From: Penaeus vannamei
Taxonomy: Eukaryota; Arthropoda; Malacostraca; Decapoda; Penaeidae
Assembly: GCF_042767895.1 (NCBI RefSeq)
Contig: NC_091552.1
Coordinates: forward strand, 1,045,958 to 1,063,457
Direction: 5' to 3'
Length of the DNA: 17,500 bases
Shown: piece by piece, positions 1-9,240 of the stretch
How the letters are laid out: every line of letters begins with the position of its first letter
How positions within the stretch are numbered: the first letter of the stretch is position 1
Program-made: the position numbers and the translations under genes
The notes under the pieces: generated by a model
Told to the model about the DNA's origin: nothing
The model's database searches: none
What the model saw: only the letters and a program-made list of their open reading frames with translations

Positions 1-199
1 CAACGGCCTTACTTACACGTCCTGAATGAATAACGGTTTTTCTGCTACATTTTATTGCGTTAGACTTTATGGTCCTGAACTTGTTTTAAGTAAAAATCGT
101 TCTTGTGTGACTTTCTCTGTGGTAGGAACGAGGGAGGTAACCATGCTGTGTGTCCCTCCGAGTTGAGTGTAAATGAAACAGTGATCAGTTAGCCATGAA
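1..199. other. unique AT-leaning sequence, no feature seen
   Basis: No open frame of useful length, no repeat and no convincing splice or promoter signal was found. This is non-repetitive flank that enters the more GC-rich segment beginning near 200. Confidence 0.5.
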
Positions 200-1190
200 T
201 GCCCTGTCCTAACTGAAGCCCCTGGTCCCTCGTGTTCCCCGGATGGCAGGACTGGACGCTCCTCCTCGCCTTGGCTCCTGGCTCCCCGGTAGTGCGTGAG
301 GCCTCTTGATCCGGTCCCTGCGAGTCTGGGGCTTAGAATCTTGGAATCTCTTGTAAGTCTGTTGAACTTCTCGGTTTTACCCTCTTGATTTCACGAGCCG
401 TGCTGTCTGCCGCCTGGGGTATCTTCCTCTTAGGTCGCCTTCTCCCGGCGCCCCATGACATACTTCCTTGACTGAGACGTCTTACGCTTGACACCTTCTT
501 TAGCGCCTTCTAGAAACCGTTGGCTCTTTGTGCGCTGTTTGGTCCGGGGCCGGGAACACCCTGCCCTCGAGTATGTAGGCGAGGAAGGCTCCTCAGGTGG
601 CGCGATGTGACTGAGGAAAGCTACTGAGGAGAGCCTGCAGGTGTGGCGGGGCGGGCACGGGCTCTTATGGTCCGGGCCGTCAAGCAACACGTTCCTGCTC
701 CTCGACCACCCGTCTTTAAGGCGGTAACAGTGTGGTTTCCACAGTCGATAACCACGGGAGCGTCTACGGGGAGAGTCAGGCTCGGCGCCCTTACCATTCG
801 ACTGTGTCAGGCTGTGCTCTCGGCTTTCCCCCGCACTCGCAGTCAGTCTGCTCGGGCTTCTGGGCATCCACTTGTCGGGGCCCTGTCGGTGAGCCAGATC
901 TCAGAGGATCACTCGGAGGCGTTTCACCCAGTTTGCCCCGCTCCTTGACTGTGGCATCCAGCTTTGCCCCGAACTTCCGCACTTCTATCACTCCAGCATT
1001 CACTTCCACTCGTAGACTATTGCTCCCAGTTCGCGCGGCCCTTTATAGGAACAGCAAGCCCAGATCGATGCCTCATTCCCAGGCTGGGACCAAGGTAGAA
1101 CTCGCACAACAGGTTATGTGGAGCAGATCTGTGCCTCCTCCCAAGATTGGACAATCCTGAAGGTTCCTGATCCACCTGGTCGACCTCATT
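200..1190. other. unique GC-richer segment, unidentified
   Basis: Non-repetitive sequence with several CpG sites and overlapping open frames on both strands, the longest being 430-867 minus (145 codons) and 732-1160 plus (142 codons). The predicted peptides are rich in Arg, Ser and Pro. I recognise no domain, zinc knuckle, protease, reverse transcriptase or integrase motif in any frame. Because GC-rich DNA has few chance stop codons, open frames on both strands are weak evidence. A perfect CArG-type decamer, CC(A/T)6GG, lies at 1040-1049 and could act as a TATA-like or SRF-type element, but one such site is expected by chance in long sequence. The segment could be a decayed mobile element, a promoter region or a non-coding exon. 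I cannot choose between these. Confidence 0.4.
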
Positions 1191-2340
1191 GTCTCCTCCT
1201 CCTCCTCCTCCCAGCTGGAGTAACAGGTAGTTAGCCTCGCCTCCCCCCCCCATCCCCCCCGCAGCCTTGTTTTGGTCTCGCGGGAGATTCCAACTTGCCC
1301 TCAGCGCCCCCTTCTCCTCCTCCCTTTCCCCGCGCCCCCCCCCCCCCTCTGCAGACTCAACCTCCCCCTCTAAGAGTCACTATGTTACCCCCTCCCCCCC
1401 ACCCACACCCCAGCCTCCACCCCGCAGATCGATAGCAGCTCAGCCTGTCATCCACTGCCCATCATCCCCTGAAGTCCGCCTTACGGACGCCCTCCCCGAT
1501 AAGTACCACGTCTGACATCACCGCCGTCGTTGCTGACGCGCGACAGCCACCTCAGCTCAAAAGAGGGGTCTGGGGCAGTTCAGCCAGCCCCCCCCCCCTT
1601 CCCTCCCTTCCCCCCCGCCCAGAGATCTCTCAGCCAGTCCCTAATCCTAAACACGGAGGGCATCCGATGGGTCCTCTTGGCTTCACCTTCGAGTCACCTA
1701 TATTTACTTCCCCTCTGACCTCTGACCTCCCGTTCCGTAAGATGACTGTGCCCCCCCCGACATGCTTCCCAAATGCAATAACAAAGTGTCCCTCCCCCCC
1801 CCCCCCCCCTCCAGCAAGAGTAACCCCCTACACTCCCCCCCCCCCCCAGCAAGAGCAACAAAACCCATACACTCTCCTCTTCTCCCCCCTACCCCGCCTC
1901 CCCCCCAGCAAGAGTAACCCCCTACACTCCCCCCCCCCCCCCCACCTCCACCAGGCACCCGCTGCGCTCTCTCTGTCCACCATCGCTCCTGATTTTTGTG
2001 CAACTTCTCTCCTCCAACCCGTCCAAGTTCGTGGTCTTCATTCGCCTCTTTCTCGATGGCTCCCCCCCCGTTCTCCTCGCGACACACTCTCCCCCAATAT
2101 TTATCGCCTCGAACCTACCTCCCCCCCCCCTCCCCCTGGCTGGCTCTCGGCGGCCCCCCCTCCCTCCCCCCGTGCGCCAATTCTCTCTCCTCTCTCGTCT
2201 CTTCGTCTCGCAATTCTCTCTCCCCCCCCTCCCCCTGGCTGGCTCTCGGCGCCCCCCCCCCCCTCCACACCCTCCCCCCGTGCGCCAATTCTCTCTCCTC
2301 TCTCGTCTCTTCTCGCTGTCTCTTCGTCTCGCAATTCTCT
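1190..2340. repeat. C-rich polypyrimidine low-complexity tract
   Basis: The plus strand is dominated by C and T over more than a kilobase. It has an opening run of CTC triplets at 1193-1211 and many C homopolymers, including runs of about 13 at 1335-1347, about 16 at 1794-1809 and about 15 at 1929-1943. The long plus-strand open frame (1667-2536) would encode Pro/Ser-rich sequence, and the minus-strand frames would encode Gly/Arg-rich sequence. Both follow from base composition rather than coding constraint. The minus strand carries many G runs and therefore has G-quadruplex potential. Confidence 0.85.
1811..1942. repeat. degenerate short tandem repeat within the C-rich tract
   Basis: Three copies of a unit begin with CCAGCAAGAG at about 1811, 1846 and 1905. 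The first and third continue into TAACCCCCTACACTC and a long C run. The middle copy is diverged and longer (about 59 bp against about 35 and 38). The poly-C tails vary in length, as expected from slippage. Confidence 0.7.
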
Positions 2341-2341
2341 T
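2122..2341. repeat. imperfect tandem duplication of about 100-120 bp
   Basis: Two adjacent copies share, in order, TCCCCCTGGCTGGCTCTCGG (2131 and 2230), CGTGCGCCAATTCTCTCTCC (2171 and 2280) and TCGTCTCGCAATTCTCT (2203 and about 2324). The offset between copies grows from 99 to 109 to 121 bp. The second copy has therefore gained bases at the poly-C run and again at a TCTTC-rich stretch after duplication. No coding function is suggested. Confidence 0.8.
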
Positions 2342-2530
2342 TATTCCGTTTTATGGTGTTTCTTGTTCTTCTTTCCTCCGTTTATTAGTCCTCGCCATTA
2401 TTCTTTGTCTTCTTCCTCTTCTTTATCTTCTCCTTCTTCTTCGTCTTCTTCTTCTTCCTTTGTGTTTTCATCTGCGTCTTCTTGTTTTGCGTCTTCTTCC
2501 TTCTTCGTATTCGTTATGTTTGATTTACTT
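2341..2530. repeat. TTC/CTT-rich low-complexity stretch
   Basis: Imperfect TTC/CTT triplets form the transition between the C-rich tract and the following TTA array. The pyrimidine bias of the plus strand continues here, and no gene is supported. Confidence 0.7.
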
Positions 2531-2559
2531 ATTTGACTGAAAGTCATATTCCTTTATAT

Positions 2560-2915
2560 AATTTTGATTTTTGTTGTTATTTTTATATTTTTATTATCTA
2601 TAACATATTCATTATTGTTATTATTATTGTTATTTTTATAATATTATTGTTATTATTATTATCATTATTATTTTTTAATTATTTTTATAAGTATTATTTT
2701 AGTTGTTATTTTTTTCTTTTATTATTATTTATATTATTATTATTACTATTATCATTATTGTTATTATTATTACCATTATTGTTATTATTGTTATTATCAT
2801 TATAATTATTCTTATTATTATTACTGTTATTATCAGTATTATTATTGATATTATGATTTGTATGATTTTATTTTACTGGTATTATTATTATTATTGTTGG
2901 TGTTTTTTCTGCCTT
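2560..2915. repeat. imperfect (TTA)n microsatellite
   Basis: About 350 bp of TTA/ATT triplets are interrupted by G, C and A substitutions such as TTG and ATC. The open frames here read as runs of Ile, Leu, Phe and Tyr and are composition artefacts. It resembles the array at 11096-11475 in motif and style of decay. Confidence 0.85.
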
Positions 2916-3060
2916 GTTTCGTTTCCCTTTTTTGTGATATAATAATTGTCACGTGTTATGATTATTACTTTTTACGTTTCATTCATTATTGCTCGTTTCT
3001 ACGTCTTTGGCTTTTTTATGGTTTCTTTTTTCTTTGTCTTGTCATTTCACTTTCATTTTA

Positions 3061-3173
3061 TTCTCTCTCTCTCTGTTTGTCTCTCTCTCTCTCTCTTTCT
3101 CCCTCCCTCTCCCTTTCCCTCTCTGTCTCTCTCTTTCTCTTTCTCTTTCTCTTTCTCTTTCTCTTTCTCTTTT

Positions 3174-3178
<5 letters not shown>
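3061..3178. repeat. (CT)n and hexameric (TTTCTC)n array
   Basis: Irregular CT repeats give way near 3129 to about seven copies of the hexamer TTTCTC. These lead directly into the pure (CT)n array. The hexamer looks like a CT array with regularly spaced T insertions that was then amplified. Confidence 0.85.

Positions 3179-3242
<64 letters not shown>
3179..3242. repeat. (CT)32 microsatellite
   Basis: A pure 64-bp CT dinucleotide run is homopyrimidine with mirror symmetry and so can form triplex DNA. It joins the (CA)n array with the C positions staying in register. Confidence 0.95.
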
Positions 3243-3257
<15 letters not shown>

Positions 3258-3276
3258 TCACACACACACACACACT

Positions 3277-3367
<91 letters not shown>
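3243..3367. repeat. (CA)n microsatellite
   Basis: About 125 bp of CA dinucleotides carry a few CT or TA interruptions near the 5' end and a long pure 3' part ending before CGAGAGCGCG. Open frames reading Thr-His or Cys-Val repeats are artefacts. Confidence 0.95.
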
Positions 3368-3370
<3 letters not shown>

Positions 3371-3509
3371 AGCGCGTACACACAAAACCTACTTTCTGTC
3401 ATCATTTCCTCTTTATCCCACCCAAGCAACCACACCCACATCCATTCTCGCAAACTCACTCTCAGCATAAACACTCGGGGAAATACTGATTAAACCTATT
3501 TCCTTTACG

Positions 3510-3510
<1 letters not shown>

Positions 3511-3567
<57 letters not shown>

Positions 3568-3593
3568 ATATATATGTATGTATGTATATATAT
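3511..3593. repeat. (TA)n with (TATG) tail
   Basis: About 49 bp of pure TA dinucleotides are followed by TATG/TATA variants to 3593. The tract is able to extrude a cruciform. Confidence 0.9.
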
Positions 3594-4278
3594 TTTTGGG
3601 GGGTCGGTTTCTTGTTCCGGGCGTCGTCGTGACACAGGGACTCCTCGTAGCGATCGAGTACTCAATCAAATGACAACAAAAATGACAACAACAAAATCTG
3701 CCCCAAGTGAATGGCGAGAGACCCTGACACAACCTCTGCATGTTTCCTTTAGTGTATCCCGGCCTCCCTTGCTTAGCCCCCCCCACCCCTACCCCCTCCC
3801 TCCATTCCGCCCTCCTCCCTCCTCCCTCCCCCCTCTCCGCCCCAGGCCTTTCAAGATCGCATGTACCCCCCCCCCCCCCCTTCGCCCCGCCCCCACCAGG
3901 TGACTGCTGCAGGAGAGCGTAGGAGAGTCGAGCACGTGTTGCATGAGCGGCGTGTGATGAGTGAGCGGGTGAGTAGGACCGCTAGGGTGAGGGGGGAGGG
4001 GAGGGGGCAGGGAGAGCCGAGGCCACCTGGAGCGGCCAAGGGACAAGCCGTCTCGGGGCCGGACCAAGAGGCGTCGCCGCCGGGGTCGCCGCCGTAGGGC
4101 TGGCGCAGGGCGTCTCGCGGGCAGGGAGGGTCGGCAGGGTCGAGGAGGGGCTCACACTCGGCTATCTCCCTCACTGGTCACGCCCGCTGAATGTCCACAG
4201 CTCGACAGGACACGCTTATCGTACCCCGCCGACAGCGATGCAATTTTATTTCAATTTCTTACTTTATTTTATTTTTAG
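3594..4278. other. unique sequence with C-rich then G-rich parts
   Basis: Non-repetitive apart from a C-rich stretch at 3775-3900, which holds a run of about 15 C at 3866-3880, and a GC- and CpG-rich stretch at 3940-4140. Short open frames exist on both strands (3861-4097 plus, 3851-4174 minus) with Pro, Gly and Arg bias and no recognisable domain. Positions 4238-4278 are T-rich and end in TTTTTAG, a good splice acceptor. The segment is most simply the intron upstream of the exon at 4279 or 4408, or the 5' end of that gene. I cannot tell which. Confidence 0.45.
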
Positions 4279-4407
4279 CTGTAGATTGGAGAGGCAGCGT
4301 GACAGTATGAGTGAGTATAATGTAGGGTGCGACCGGTGGAGGGTAGGCGACCACCACCGCGACGACACCCCCCCTTGGGCCGCCCTCAGTAACGCGCCTT
4401 TTGGCAG
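4279..4407 (+). other. possible 5' extension of the first coiled-coil exon
   Basis: The frame of the 4408-4512 exon stays open upstream to a strong acceptor, a T-rich tract ending in TTTTTAG at 4278. Starting the exon at 4279 leaves the same reading phase as starting at 4408 and would add 43 codons, including an in-frame ATG at 4307. Against it, G or C at third positions falls to about 30 of 43 codons, compared with 31 of 34 in the core exon, and the A/T-ending codons cluster at the 5' side. It may be real exon, an exon with an internal start, or intron. Confidence 0.35.
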
Positions 4408-4512
4408 CTTGCAGAAGCAAGTGTCGATCATGAGCCTGAACCTGAACGCCAAGATCGATGAGATCCAGTGTCACCAGCACGCCGACACCAGCGCCGCCCT
4501 CCTCGCCATCAG
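4408..4512 (+). CDS. coiled-coil protein, internal exon (partial gene)
   Basis: I see a plus-strand exon bounded by an acceptor at TTTTGGCAG and a donor at CAG|GTGGGT. Its codons (34 complete ones from 4409) read LQKQVSIMSLNLNAKIDEIQ and then continue through a Cys/His-containing stretch to a terminal Ile and a split Arg codon. That split codon (AG plus G) is completed exactly by the exon at 5244. Third positions are G or C in 31 of 34 codons, unlike the AT-rich surroundings. Leu and Ile at three- and four-residue spacing are consistent with coiled coil, weaker than in the next exon. An alternative acceptor lies at 4414, and a longer exon from 4279 is possible. An ATG at 4430 could be a start, but nothing upstream establishes that. 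The family is not identified, and function is unknown. Confidence 0.6.
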
Positions 4513-5243
4513 GTGGGTCCGCTCGCACAGGGCGCGGCCGAGCTGCTTCCGCCAACGCCCTGGTCATCTCGTCATCACCCATTCCCCGTCATCACCCACC
4601 ATTGCCCCATCAGAGCCACCCTCGGGGCTCTCTCGCCGTCATCCCCAACACTGCCCCAGCCGGCACTCGCCATCACGTTCCTCATCAGAATTCGCTGCCA
4701 TCGAGTAGATAGTTCATCAGTTTTAATCTAAGCAGTCTAATCTCGAATCTCTCTTACTTAACGATTAGTGACTGCGCATATGATCGCCAGGTATCCTGTT
4801 TCCCTTGCAAGGATACGGTCACGTAGATGCAAATGTGTTGGATCCTTTTCCCTTTTGGCAATCTCTCTCCTGTCAACCTCAGCAAGGACAGCCACTTTAT
4901 TGGACACACCTATGATTACGGAACGAGGGAGAGAGAGAGAGAGAGAGTAATCTGTGTTGTCCTTTTTGTTTTGTAGATGTGATATAAATCAATCAAATAA
5001 ATCAATTTTCGTCCTAGAAATAAAGTTCGTGATTCATTCAAGCAGATTCAGGATCAAAACACTGATTTTTAACAATCTTTAGACATGATTATGCATAAAA
5101 ACATTTTCATAAATCCCCTTTGGTATTTGAGAAAGAATTAGGGCTGTATTGCTAGTTGCTGTGTTGATGATGAAAGTGGAATTTCAGTGATCTTAATGCT
5201 GTTCTTTACCTCCGCACGGGTGTGCGCGTGTGCGTGCGCGCAG
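4513..5243 (+). other. intron, 731 bp, GT-AG
   Basis: It begins GTGGGT and ends CGCGCAG, and joins the two coding exons without disturbing the frame. It contains CATCACC-like imperfect repeats near 4565-4680, a short (GA)n run at about 4924-4947 and AT-rich sequence from 4950 to 5180. An AAATAAAG near 5019 resembles a polyadenylation signal but lies inside the intron. The end of the intron is unusual: the pyrimidine tract is displaced by alternating G and C/T immediately before the AG. Confidence 0.6.
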
Positions 5244-5439
5244 GTCGCAGCTGCAGGACCTGACGAAGAGCGTGGAGAGCTGCCAGAGCGAGGTGGTCGA
5301 GGTGAAGCGGGACATGGTGGCCATCAAGCACGAGATCGACACCCTCCAAGCCGCCAAGGAGGAGATCGAGGAGCTGCGAGACGCCGTCGACCGCCTCGAG
5401 GAACAGACCCGACGCAGGAAGATACGCCTCCTGGAGCAG
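5244..5439 (+). CDS. coiled-coil protein, internal exon (partial gene)
   Basis: This 196-bp exon runs from the acceptor GCGCAG to the donor GAGCAG|GTACCA. Its first base completes the Arg codon of the previous exon, and 65 full codons follow, beginning SQLQDLTKSVES and ending RRRKIRLLEQ, so the exon leaves phase 0. Hydrophobic residues fall in heptad a/d positions almost without break (Leu, Leu, Val, Cys, Val, Val, Met, Ile, Ile, Leu, then Ile, Leu, Val, Leu), with acidic and basic residues between them. This is a clear two- or three-stranded coiled coil of about 60 residues, ending in a basic patch TRRRK. G or C occupies 60 of 65 third positions. Coiled-coil stems of this kind occur in secreted fibrinogen-related proteins such as Scabrous and in many cytoskeletal proteins. 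No signal peptide or terminal domain is in view, so any name would be a guess. Later exons must lie beyond 5439 and were not recognised. Confidence 0.75.
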
Positions 5440-5660
5440 GTACCAGTCAGACCCCGTCTCCCCCGTGCACCCCCACCCACCCTTTCCGTTCGAGTGCATC
5501 AGGCCGCAGAGCCACGCACGCGTCCCCAGCACAGGACGTGAGGGCGCCCCTTAGGTCTCGCTGGACTGGCGATCCGCCTCTCCCGGGCTGGCGCGGGGCG
5601 AGGGAAGGGATCGGCTCCTCCGGCTGCTTGAGACATCTCCTGTTCCGGAGGGAGGGATAG
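5440..5660 (+). other. probable intron start after the coiled-coil exon
   Basis: Starts with the donor GTACCA. It is moderately GC-rich non-repetitive sequence with short frames open by chance on both strands, and leads directly into the alternating purine-pyrimidine block at 5661. Confidence 0.45.
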
Positions 5661-6134
<474 letters not shown>

Positions 6135-6516
6135 TATGTATATAAATACATATGTGTATGAATGTATCCTTTTCTTTATTCATTTATTTTATTCATATGT
6201 TCATGCCTATACCGACATACACACGGATAAACACATAAGCCAAAAGGGAAGGCCCGAGTGCGTGCGCGCATGCGAGCCAGTGGCCCCCAGATCCTAGAGC
6301 GGGGGGGGAGGGGGGGGGCACCGATCACCCGCGCCCCATCTTTCAAGGTCGCGGCTGCAATCCCGCCGTCTTGAGGAGGGATTTAAGACGCATCCCGGCG
6401 GGGGGTCCGGATGCGCGGTCGTCTGGCTTCAGCCCCGAGTGGATTGTCGTTTGTTAACCGTCTTGCCGCGGCGGCCGGGCCGGGGGCGGCTCGGCAGGTG
6501 CGAGTCGCAGCCGGGG

Positions 6517-6520
<4 letters not shown>
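6135..6520. other. unique spacer with GC-rich half
   Basis: 6135-6235 is AT-rich. 6240-6520 is GC-rich and non-repetitive apart from a G8-A-G9 run at 6301-6318 with quadruplex potential. The segment 6433-6497 is flanked by AG and GT and has two open frames, but its peptide is unremarkable and Arg/Gly/Pro-rich. I do not call it an exon. Confidence 0.5.

Positions 6521-6580
<60 letters not shown>
6521..6580. repeat. (TA)30 microsatellite
   Basis: A pure 60-bp TA run directly abuts GC-rich sequence at its 5' side (after GGGGAAAA). It grades into TACATA variants from 6581 to about 6676. Confidence 0.95.
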
Positions 6581-6592
<12 letters not shown>

Positions 6593-6676
6593 CAAACATA
6601 CATACACACGCACATTCATATATACATGCATGTACATACATACATTTATACGTACATAGATACATGCATACATTTT

Positions 6677-7095
<419 letters not shown>

Positions 7096-7230
7096 TATGT
7101 ATGTCATATATTTATATATATGTATATGTATATATATGTATATATTTGTATATATGTGTATATAGGTATAATATGTATATAGGTATGTATATTTGTATAT
7201 ATATTGTATGTATGTATGTATATGATGTAT
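7096..7230. repeat. TATA/TATG imperfect microsatellite
   Basis: AT-rich sequence made of TATA, TATG, TATT and TAGG tetranucleotide variants. It is older and more decayed than the pure TA arrays nearby. Confidence 0.8.
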
Positions 7231-7502
7231 GCCTACATATGATTCAAAACGGAATTCAAAGTTCTAGACCCGGATATTTGCATTATTAACTTGTTCTGAA
7301 CGACAACGAATGACGTCACGATTCAAGAGACGTAAACAAACGCTCGTCGACGCTGCATCTTCACCGGGATTCCATTCATACCTTCTCTGCCTTTTGTCGC
7401 GTTCGATTCTGTGTTTGTTTACCTTTTCCTCTATACGGTCAAAAAAAATATAAGCTCTTCGCCACGCGCTCCGGATAAACAAAAGAACGCCGATAAGTAC
7501 AT

Positions 7503-7565
7503 ATGGCGGATCGGAATCTATTCATGGTGGATCGGAATCTATTCATGGCGGATCGGATTCTATTC
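7503..7565. repeat. three tandem copies of a 21-bp unit
   Basis: The unit begins ATGGCGGATCGG and ends CTATTC, repeating at 7503, 7524 and 7545. Copies 2 and 3 each differ from copy 1 by one base. Being 21 bp long it stays in one frame, and a 42-codon frame from 7503 to the stop at 7629-7631 would give MADRNLF, MVDRNLF and MADRILF in succession. Both differences change the amino acid, so coding constraint is not indicated. Confidence 0.85.
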
Positions 7566-7912
7566 CTCGGGAGATGTCTCATGCTAGTCGGAGGAGGGAA
7601 ATACGATGAGAAAATTAGAATAATTATTTGAGTAAAAAAAAGAAATTAGATCTGACGAAGAAGAAGAAAAAAAAAAACGAAGAAAAATTAGCCAGATAAT
7701 ATTGACATGAAAAAGGAAGCACAAAAGCCTTGCATGTTAGAGGAATCGAATCTCATTTTTAGAAGATTTTTATTTACTTTTTGGCTTCTCTCCTCATGCT
7801 TTATTTTTTGAGAGATTACTGGATATTTTGAGTAATATTTTCGGTTTAGTTTGGATTAGGATTGTATTGTTTGTTTCCTGAGGAAAGTTTTATTCAGTTT
7901 GTATGTTATTTT

Positions 7913-7918
<6 letters not shown>
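7566..7918. other. AT-rich unique sequence with A-rich stretch
   Basis: Contains a purine run of GAAGAA and poly-A near 7657-7686, with otherwise unremarkable AT-rich sequence. No gene is seen. Confidence 0.5.

Positions 7919-7984
<66 letters not shown>
7919..7984. repeat. (AT)33 microsatellite
   Basis: A pure AT run of about 66 bp is flanked by TTTTATTTT and CCACAC. Confidence 0.95.
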
Positions 7985-7986
<2 letters not shown>

Positions 7987-8096
7987 ACACATGAGTACGT
8001 ACATATGTGCATCTGCTAATATGTATATATATGGAAATAAACATGTATTTATATTATATTATATGAGTATGTGTGTATACATACATATACTTTACA

Positions 8097-8100
<4 letters not shown>

Positions 8101-8160
<60 letters not shown>
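8101..8160. repeat. (TA)29 microsatellite
   Basis: A pure TA run of nearly 60 bp after CAGATG. It ends in TATG/GTGATA variants. Confidence 0.95.
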
Positions 8161-8166
<6 letters not shown>

Positions 8167-8195
8167 GTGATATATACATGATATATGTCTGTGTA

Positions 8196-8204
<9 letters not shown>

Positions 8205-8274
<70 letters not shown>
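8205..8274. repeat. (AT)n microsatellite
   Basis: A third pure AT run of about 70 bp follows GTGTATATATGTG. With the runs at 7919 and 8101 it makes three similar-length AT arrays within 360 bp, separated by TATG/ACAT-rich linkers. Confidence 0.95.
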
Positions 8275-8276
<2 letters not shown>

Positions 8277-8865
8277 TACAATTCAGTATCTCATGTCAAA
8301 GCTTCCTCTATGAATTATTGTACTCTGCATGGATTTGCTGTCAGTTATTATCATTATATGATTATCACTACTGCTTTTGTTATAATTATTATTTTGATAG
8401 AATTATCAGGGACTTTCTGTTACATACTGATAGTACAAAATTTTCTGCCTGTATTTTTATTGAATGTATCCTTATTTCAAGATGAATGTCTCTTGCAACT
8501 ATTTCACATTCAGTGACTCTTATTAGTTCTTTAAATATTGTTAAAACTAGGTAGCATTTCTAAAATCTGATTCAAATGTTTAAAACTTTTGTTTCAAGTA
8601 GAACCTAACTTCTTTGTCGAACAGATTCAAATTCTCTGTGTTTTATTCATATCTGATAGATTTATTCCATGGTGACTTTCCCAATATAACTTAATCATGT
8701 TGATTTAATCCTCAAAATGTGTGAATATTGATGCCACAATATGAATTTTCATTTTGGAATGGTTGAATCCTTCTAGCTCAAGGTATGTGATATAAACATT
8801 GGTCGTAGCTTAGTATCAGTAAACCTGAGGTGACGCTTGCATGATTATATACATATAAAAATGCG
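8275..8865. other. AT-rich unique sequence, no gene seen
   Basis: Low-CpG, AT-rich and non-repetitive, with frequent stops in all frames except a short frame carried over from the AT array. It is consistent with intron or intergenic DNA. Confidence 0.5.
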
Positions 8866-9240
8866 ACTTTAACCCCTACCGCCAGTTGGCATAGGATCTA
8901 AAACCTTCACATGCGACTGAACCTCTCCGACGTGCGACGTGTTGCCAGAGGGCGCGGCAGAATTGGAACCCCTTGCGTCACTTGGACAATTCTTTTGTAT
9001 ATACTTCCCCCTTTTTATCCAAATTTCCACTTTCACGCGAGTCGGTCCTGTGTGTAGGACGCTTGGACCCTCCTTAGGCTCACACGGACTTTGTTTTGAT
9101 ATAGGCCTACTTGCAAGTTCCATAAGGTTTCATGTTTTGGATTTATTTTCTTTTTGTCAATTTTCGCGAACTGGTATTTTTTCTGAACGAGACGGTACCT
9201 TTGTCTTTGAATTGTTCCCTGTGCTTTGGTAACACATGCC
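8866..9240. other. small CpG-containing unique island
   Basis: Less AT-rich than its surroundings, with several CpG sites between 8880 and 9065. Short frames on both strands (8939-9232 plus, 8869-9123 minus) have no recognisable domain. It contains a CTCF-like core, listed separately. Confidence 0.4.
8945..8955 (+). promoter_or_regulatory. CTCF-like core motif
   Basis: CCAGAGGGCGC matches the core of the insulator factor CTCF motif, which is conserved between insects and vertebrates. It sits in the CpG-containing island. One motif match without binding data is suggestive only. Confidence 0.3.

Noticed and set aside
1667..2536. Long plus-strand Pro/Ser-rich open frame and matching Gly-rich minus frames
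   Set aside because: The frames arise from C-rich low-complexity DNA. All three plus frames are open, with no splice or domain evidence.
2533..3493. Ile-, Leu-, Ser-, Thr- and His-repeat frames
   Set aside because: They are translations of (TTA)n, (CT)n and (CA)n microsatellites, open in several frames at once.
4279..4310. 32-bp micro-exon ending at the donor-like GTGAGT at 4311
   Set aside because: Joining it to 4408 shifts the frame and gives a stop within eight codons.
5230..5541. Coiled-coil ORF starting at the ATG at 5230 and running past 5439
   Set aside because: The ATG lies in the acceptor region before the AG. The sequence after 5439 loses codon bias and heptads, matching intron.
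6433..6497. Candidate 65-bp exon between AG and GTGCGAG
   Set aside because: Two frames are open and neither peptide is distinctive. GC-rich DNA often shows such chance exons, and phase linkage to the previous exon is not informative.
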